The translations under genes were made by a program, and so were the position numbers. This document shows positions 59,006-64,000 of a stretch of DNA of 64,000 nt, one piece after another. The stretch's first letter is position 1; the number at the start of each line of letters is the position of its first letter. The stretch comes from Nemertoderma westbladi (taxonomy: Eukaryota; Xenacoelomorpha; Nemertodermatida; Nemertodermatidae): the NCBI GenBank assembly GCA_032718475.1, contig JAUCBJ010002442.1, positions 1 to 64,000 on the forward strand, given 5' to 3'. The notes beneath the pieces were generated by a model. That model was not told the origin of the DNA. It worked only from the letters and a program-made list of their open reading frames with translations, and made no database searches.

Positions 59006-59708
59006 CAGAGTCAAGGACGTCACGGTAGTAGCAGTATGGTAGGCTAGGCAGGTACCGGTATGCTGAGGTGAGCTGAGCACAGTCTCTGTGTGTCGGGGTA
59101 GCTGTCAGGCCATTCAGGGCAGACGGGCGGTAGGACGTAACCGGCTGGAGTCTAGATCGCTGTAAATTCACAGAAATCAGATCATGAAGTACTTTCAGCC
59201 TTAATAACTTGATGTAAGTTGAAACTGAAAGTTTCTACTTAGAAACTGCTGTCATAGTAGCCCTTATAAGTCACTTTCAGTAAGTAAATTAAAACTCGTC
59301 GATATTGGCGAAAATAAAAATGGAATATAACGGAGTAGTATTTTTTTGCGATTTTTTTTTAATCTCACGCCAGCCGCCTGGGGGCGCCTAATTAATTTTT
59401 TCTAATTTTTAATTACTTTAGTCCATGCCCTTTTCGATGGTATGTCGTGTTCTATGCATTTTTCAGCAACATTGAGGATATAAACAAACTACCCACAACC
59501 AAATTTTCCCATGGCAACCTATTCCAAAGTTTAACATATGTTGTTTATTAGAGTTAAAAGCCAGAGTCGGTACTCTAGCTACAGTTCTCAAGCTACGCCT
59601 AACAAGACACACCAACACACATGGTGTACACGTTGTGGGGCCTTCGCGCACCACGAGAGACTATATAAGCAATCCATACAATCCACAATTGGCTATATCC
59701 AATGTAGT

Positions 59709-59840
59709 GTGCATTAAGAATGCTATGCCGGTTTATCGACAAAATTGCGCCGCCACAACTCCATGACTTCGGCGAGATCATCCGCATCTTCAAGACCAGT
59801 GTCCCTTAAGAGGCCTCTCAAGAAAGTCATGGGCTATCCT
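59709..59840 (-). pseudogene. RTE-like retrotransposon, copy 4 (3' end fragment)
   Basis: On the minus strand the fragment reads PMTFLRGLLRDTGLEDADDL, then a shortened segment and ELWRRNFVDK with a disrupted end, matching the last ~40 codons of copies 1-3. It is more diverged, with an internal deletion removing the MGDR segment and a stop in the terminal KPAQHS. No (TAG)n tail is visible. It is an older insertion of the same family. Confidence 0.85.
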
Positions 59841-60529
59841 CGCTCTCAGCATAGAGCATGGGGTTCCGAACGCTTAACTTATTTAATTAATCAATTTAAT
59901 AGTGATGTTTAGGAATATTGATGAAATTCATATACCTTTTTATTTATTTGTGTGAAATTAAATTCGCACTACCAAATCGCCAGGCCGACATATTTTCTAA
60001 CTTTATAACACAGTGCGACATTATTTCTCATTATGTCCCTACTCCATACATTTATTATGTATTTCCAGTAAATCCAGTATGTCACCGCGTCATTATTAGG
60101 TTGTTCTAGAAAGTTTCAGTGCATAATGAGAAAAATGAGAAAAAATTACTATAAGACACAAATTACTATAGACAAAAGCAAAAAACTACTGTATAAAAAA
60201 TGGACTAGCCGAGTTACGAGGACCAGTAATAAGGACCTGGACGACATTCCCACAAGGAGTTTCAGTTTTATAATAATGAAAGAATATCGTATTGCCAATG
60301 GGGATATGTGACTGAATGTGTTGTGACATATTGGATTCTAGGGGTAAAATATATTATATTGGGAAATTATTAACCAATACTAAAGCTGTACTGTTTCCTA
60401 AACGGTGTTTCTACCTTTAGTTTATTGTTTTGGTTATTTTATCAGCATTACTTACCTTAATTGGTACTGAGACAAAATAAGATAAGTAGTGCGATTTGAA
60501 AGAACATAATTATTGTTTAAATCCGGAAC

Positions 60530-60558
60530 GTTTCGTATATTACGTTATACATCATCAG
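60530..60558 (-). other. Hammerhead-ribozyme-like core
   Basis: On the minus strand: CTGATGA (60558-60552), one extra T, stem II GTATA-acgtaa-TATAC, then GAAAC. All invariant core bases are present, but the extra T between the core and stem II, and the unclear stems I and III, argue against activity. Downstream reads gttccggatttaaac. Possibly a remnant of a Penelope-like terminal repeat. Confidence 0.35.
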
Positions 60559-61173
60559 CCATAATACTGTAGGTACAAAATAACTATAATTATATGAAAA
60601 AACCTAAAATTAATGTAAAAGATAAGAGTAAACAAAATTCAAAATGTGATAGGGTGGATAATTACGATAAATGTAAATTAGAATATTTTTACTAAGTATA
60701 ATGAAGTAAATGCAGAATTACAGAGAAATTATAGAAAAAATTACAGTACCGGTAGCAATCAAAGACTAAAGGCAGTAAACTAACTAGGTAGTGTGTTCAT
60801 TACAGTAGATACATTAGAATTGTACTGTATGTAATAGTTATCATAATTAAAATAGATATAGCGGGAATGAAGTGTCTTGTATGTTAAGTGATGGTCTTCG
60901 TTTCTGTATAATTAGACTTTCTTTAATTAGTAGATCGTAGTTGTTAGGGCTGTACCTATAATATTAAAGTCTTGGTATTCGAATCGGTGGTCGTACTCAA
61001 GTGCATGTTCATGTATGGAGGAGTATTTATGGTTACAATTAATTGGTACCCATAATAGGTGATGAACTAATGTACATTTCGCGAAATTATGTTCTCCAGA
61101 CAACTTCAAGGGAACTGGCCCGACACCTACGATACCAGTGGCCTGATAATAACTAGTCGATGGGAATCTAACA

Positions 61174-61275
61174 GATGGATACTATACGAGCACAGTAACG
61201 ATGGATACTATACGAGCACAGTAACGATGGATACTACCAGCAAATTAACGATGGATACTACCAGCACAGTACCGA
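61174..61275. repeat. 24-26-bp tandem repeat, four copies
   Basis: gatggatactatacgagcac + agtaac occurs twice, then two shorter units gatggatactaccagca.... Confidence 0.85.
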
Positions 61276-61901
61276 TAAAAAATAGAATCAATAATAACAT
61301 ATGATGGGGGCCTCCACAGATTAACAGCCTTTTGAGACCAATACAGATTCCAGTTACAATGTCTAAACCTAATAATAATATACATAAATATGCGATGCAA
61401 ATACTGAAACAAAAATATCGCATTAATGGGCAGTTGGTCATGGTCGTGGTCATGGTCACCCATGTAATGGATAATTAGGTGCCGATATTCATTAACAGGA
61501 TTCTGCAATCCATCAATGATTAATAATTAAGATAAACTAATAATTAAGCGTACATCGCAAAATGTAACAAAATCACCTACACCATTGTGTGAAAAGGTTA
61601 TAACTCTTGTGTTTTACCTTTTAGTAAATATATATATATATAACACGCTCGTGGGGCCTTCGCGCAGCACGAGGCTCAGTTATCAGATACAGATTGAAAT
61701 TGAGCATTTCTATCCCAAAATCGGTACTTAATAAATTTAACCAAACCTTTGTGTGTGTAACGGCAACGGGAAATAAAAGTTTATATTTTAGGCATAGAGG
61801 CGACCCAATTTGTAAAAAAAATCTTAAAACTTACCTTATATGCTGATAGTATAGATACTGAAATATTAATGTCATGTCATGCCAACACCTCAACAAAATA
61901 A

Positions 61902-63399
61902 CCTGAGTGTTTAAAGCTCATCTATCCCATCATAGTAGACATGTACCGAACAACAAGAGTCCCACAAGAAATGAAAACAAATAAGTTGGTGCCAGTTCCC
62001 AAGAAGGGCAACCTAACACTCTATGGTTCTTTTCGGGGAATCTCATTGATCTCGATTGCTGCAAAGCTATACAATAGAATTCTATTAAATCGCATCAGGG
62101 ATCCCATTGAGAGACTGTTCCGTGGAAATCAGAATGGGTTCCGTAAAGGTCGTGGGACCATGGAGCCCATTTTGGCACTTAGAAGGATAATTGAAGAGTT
62201 ATCAAAAAAGAAAGACAGGCATCTGGCTGTTATCTTTGTTGACTTCTTCAAGTCCTTTGATTCAGTCTCCCGCTCACGTATGTTCAGCATACTTTCATTA
62301 TATGGGATTCCTGATGAAATTATTGCAGCAATCAGATCAGTATATGATGGTTCGACAACATTTGTGTCTACTGTTGATGGTGACACAGAACCATTTGAAG
62401 TGTTATGGGGCGTCCTCCAGGGAGACACACTTGCACCATTCTTGTTCATAATTGTGGTTGACTATGTTCTACGCATGTCCTTAGATCATCATAATGATGA
62501 TGGGGTGATGATAACTCCACCTACTGGCTCCAGAAGTCGAGGAAATCCTGCCAAGTACCTAACTGATCTAGACTTTGCTGATGACTTAGGAGTACTCTCA
62601 GAATCACTAGAGGGAGCCCAACGGCTCCTCAGCTCATTAGAACATGCTGCTTCTAGTGTTGGTCTTTTTATTAACTCCAGAAAGACCAAAATTTTGACAG
62701 TTAACTTTGAAAGTTCTCAGCAAGTCTCTGCTCGGATGAGCATAAGCTCAAAGGATGGTATGCTAGAGCATGTGGACGACTTCTGACTTCTGTTACCTGG
62801 GATCATGGATCCGGAAGTCAGGTGAGGACCTTCGAATACGTAAGGGAAAGGCATGGGCAGCTTTGAATAGGCTTTTCAGGATTTGGAAGTCACCGAGAAT
62901 TAATCGGAAGCTTAAGGTCCGATTATTTAGAGCAGCAGTAGTTCCAGTACTCCTCTATGGGAGTCCATGCTGGGCTCTAACTGATGAGGACACCAAATCT
63001 CTGGATGGCACATTCACAAGAATGCTACGCCGGGTTCATTGTGTCAAGTACAATGCACACATCTCCAACCAGACACTATATAACATTGGAGGTGTCTCAT
63101 TAGTTCCCCCAAGCTTGACACTAGAACAAAATCGCCTCCGCTTTGCAGGACATTGCTTTCGCCGTGAGGACCAGCCAGTGCATAATCTTGTACTTTGGCA
63201 GCCTAATGGAGTGAATAAGCATGGTGGACAGCCCATGACTTTCTTGAGACGCATCTTAAAGGACACTGGCCTTGAAGATGCGGATGATCTAGCAAATGTC
63301 ATGGGTGATAGGGAGTTGTGGCGCCGCAATTTTGTCGACAAGCCGGCACAGCATTCTTAAAAATGCAGCTGCAATTCAGCATGCCGATACTAGTAGTAG
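61902..63399 (+). pseudogene. RTE-like retrotransposon, copy 3 (5'-truncated, frameshift)
   Basis: The target duplication TCAACAAAATAA flanks the insert at 61890-61901 and 63400-63411. It begins within the RT fingers (CLKLIYPIIVDMYRTTRV) and ends with a short (TAG)n tail. Motifs A (FVDFFKSFDSV), B (VLQGDTLAPF) and C (FADDL) are present. A 7-bp tandem duplication, gacttct at 62778-62784 and 62785-62791, creates a TGA (62784-62786) and shifts the frame; the remainder (62792-63360) is open and ends FVDKPAQHS. Identity to copy 1 is very high by eye, differing at QNGFRKG (S in copy 1) and KSFD (A in copy 1). Confidence 0.93.
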
Positions 63400-63411
63400 T
63401 CAACAAAATAA

Positions 63412-64000
63412 TTTAGCTAATTATTATTCTAAACAATCACGATTAAATACTCAGGCAATTATTTTGTGAGATAAATAATAAGCAAGCTGGCTTATTAGTC
63501 TGGCACCTTACACCAGTAGTGCCTGCCTATGTCCTATTGATGTAATTACCCATTGCCAATGCCAAGTAGTGGTGAGATGATTGGACTGGTTCCCAAATAC
63601 AGTAATAGGCAATAGCCTGGAAGTATAGAGTGACGGGATGCATTTTGATAACTTAATTACGCTTAGATCAATTAAAAACACATTTTTAAAGCAAATCACT
63701 TGAACTAATTAAAAACTATAATGGAATGGGGTATGGGGATTACAGCTGTATAACTTTTAAGTATAATTATTTATATCTTATACTCTAAAATAATTAATTC
63801 CAATTAAAATTCATGTTGAAAACACTGTTTTTACCCTAAGCAACTTAATTAATTTTAATTTAACTAATTAACTGCTTATATCTTAGCTTCTCGAAGGCCA
63901 CAGGCAAATTCAACTTGGAAAATTTCTAAACTTTTGCCAAACTACATGGGTACCAAGTTTGGATATATTTAATCGATACTTGGCTGAGGTATTAACGTTT
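63412..64000. other. AT-rich sequence to the window end
   Basis: No exon, transposon end or tandem repeat is recognised. On the minus strand this may be Kv4 intron. Confidence 0.5.

Larger units (their letters stand above)
58418..61889. other. Probable upstream Kv4 intron; no exon recognised
   Basis: Holds a bulged hairpin (58961-59005), a retrotransposon fragment (59709-59840), a hammerhead-like motif (60530-60558) and a short tandem repeat (61174-61275). The ~25-bp motif gtggggccttcgcgca + cacgag occurs twice (59635-59662 and 61652-61677), flanked by ctcgtg/cacgag inverted arms in the second. Short frames on both strands show no motifs. Confidence 0.5.

Overview
This is a eukaryotic, almost certainly invertebrate animal, nuclear window. 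It is AT-rich outside the repeats. There are no operons or ribosome-binding sites; instead there are short exons with GT/AG splice sites, a poly(A) signal, tRNA-derived SINEs, RTE-like non-LTR retrotransposons, a PIF/Harbinger remnant and MITEs. More than half of the 64 kb is minisatellite. The species cannot be fixed from sequence alone.

The one recognisable host gene is the 3' end of a Shal/Kv4-type (KCND) voltage-gated potassium channel on the minus strand. Three phase-0 coding exons are visible: 58417-58334 (post-S6 basic segment), 58150-58064 (ending in the Kv4 dileucine dendritic-targeting motif, FESQHHHLLRCLEKAT here) and the terminal exon 36020-35799. A poly(A) signal follows at 35660-35655. 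Exons for the N-terminus, S1-S6 and pore are not in the window and should lie beyond position 64000. The last intron is about 22 kb. It holds two large, unrelated 26-bp tandem arrays (37.2-43.2 kb and 44.7-52.6 kb), a 68-bp array, smaller repeats, a MITE, two SINEs and a truncated retrotransposon.

Layout left to right: foldback arm and unassigned DNA (1-0.99 kb); 70-bp array, 22 copies (0.99-2.53 kb); Harbinger element with perfect CTG target duplications (2.59-4.12 kb); foldback element (4.9-5.5 kb); degenerate 22-bp array and small MITE (6.1-6.8 kb); 63-bp array of about 157 units (7.1-17.0 kb) closed by a SINE; SINE with internal inversion (17.7-17.9 kb); MITE and dispersed repeats (18-20 kb); RTE-like copy 1 inside an older inverted-repeat element (21.2-24.0 kb); 29-bp array (24.05-25.0 kb); 50-bp array of about 158 units (26.1-34.1 kb); the Kv4 3' end and its repeat-filled intron (35.6-58.4 kb); then intron or upstream sequence with retrotransposon copies 3 and 4 (58.4-64 kb).

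Four pieces of one RTE-like family (21.4, 55.8, 59.7 and 61.9 kb) and a related older fragment (20.0 kb) are present. Three are very similar to each other and two keep clean 12-bp target duplications, so the family was active recently, yet every copy here is truncated or disabled. The long open frames inside the minisatellites follow from unit length and lack of stops and are not annotated as genes.
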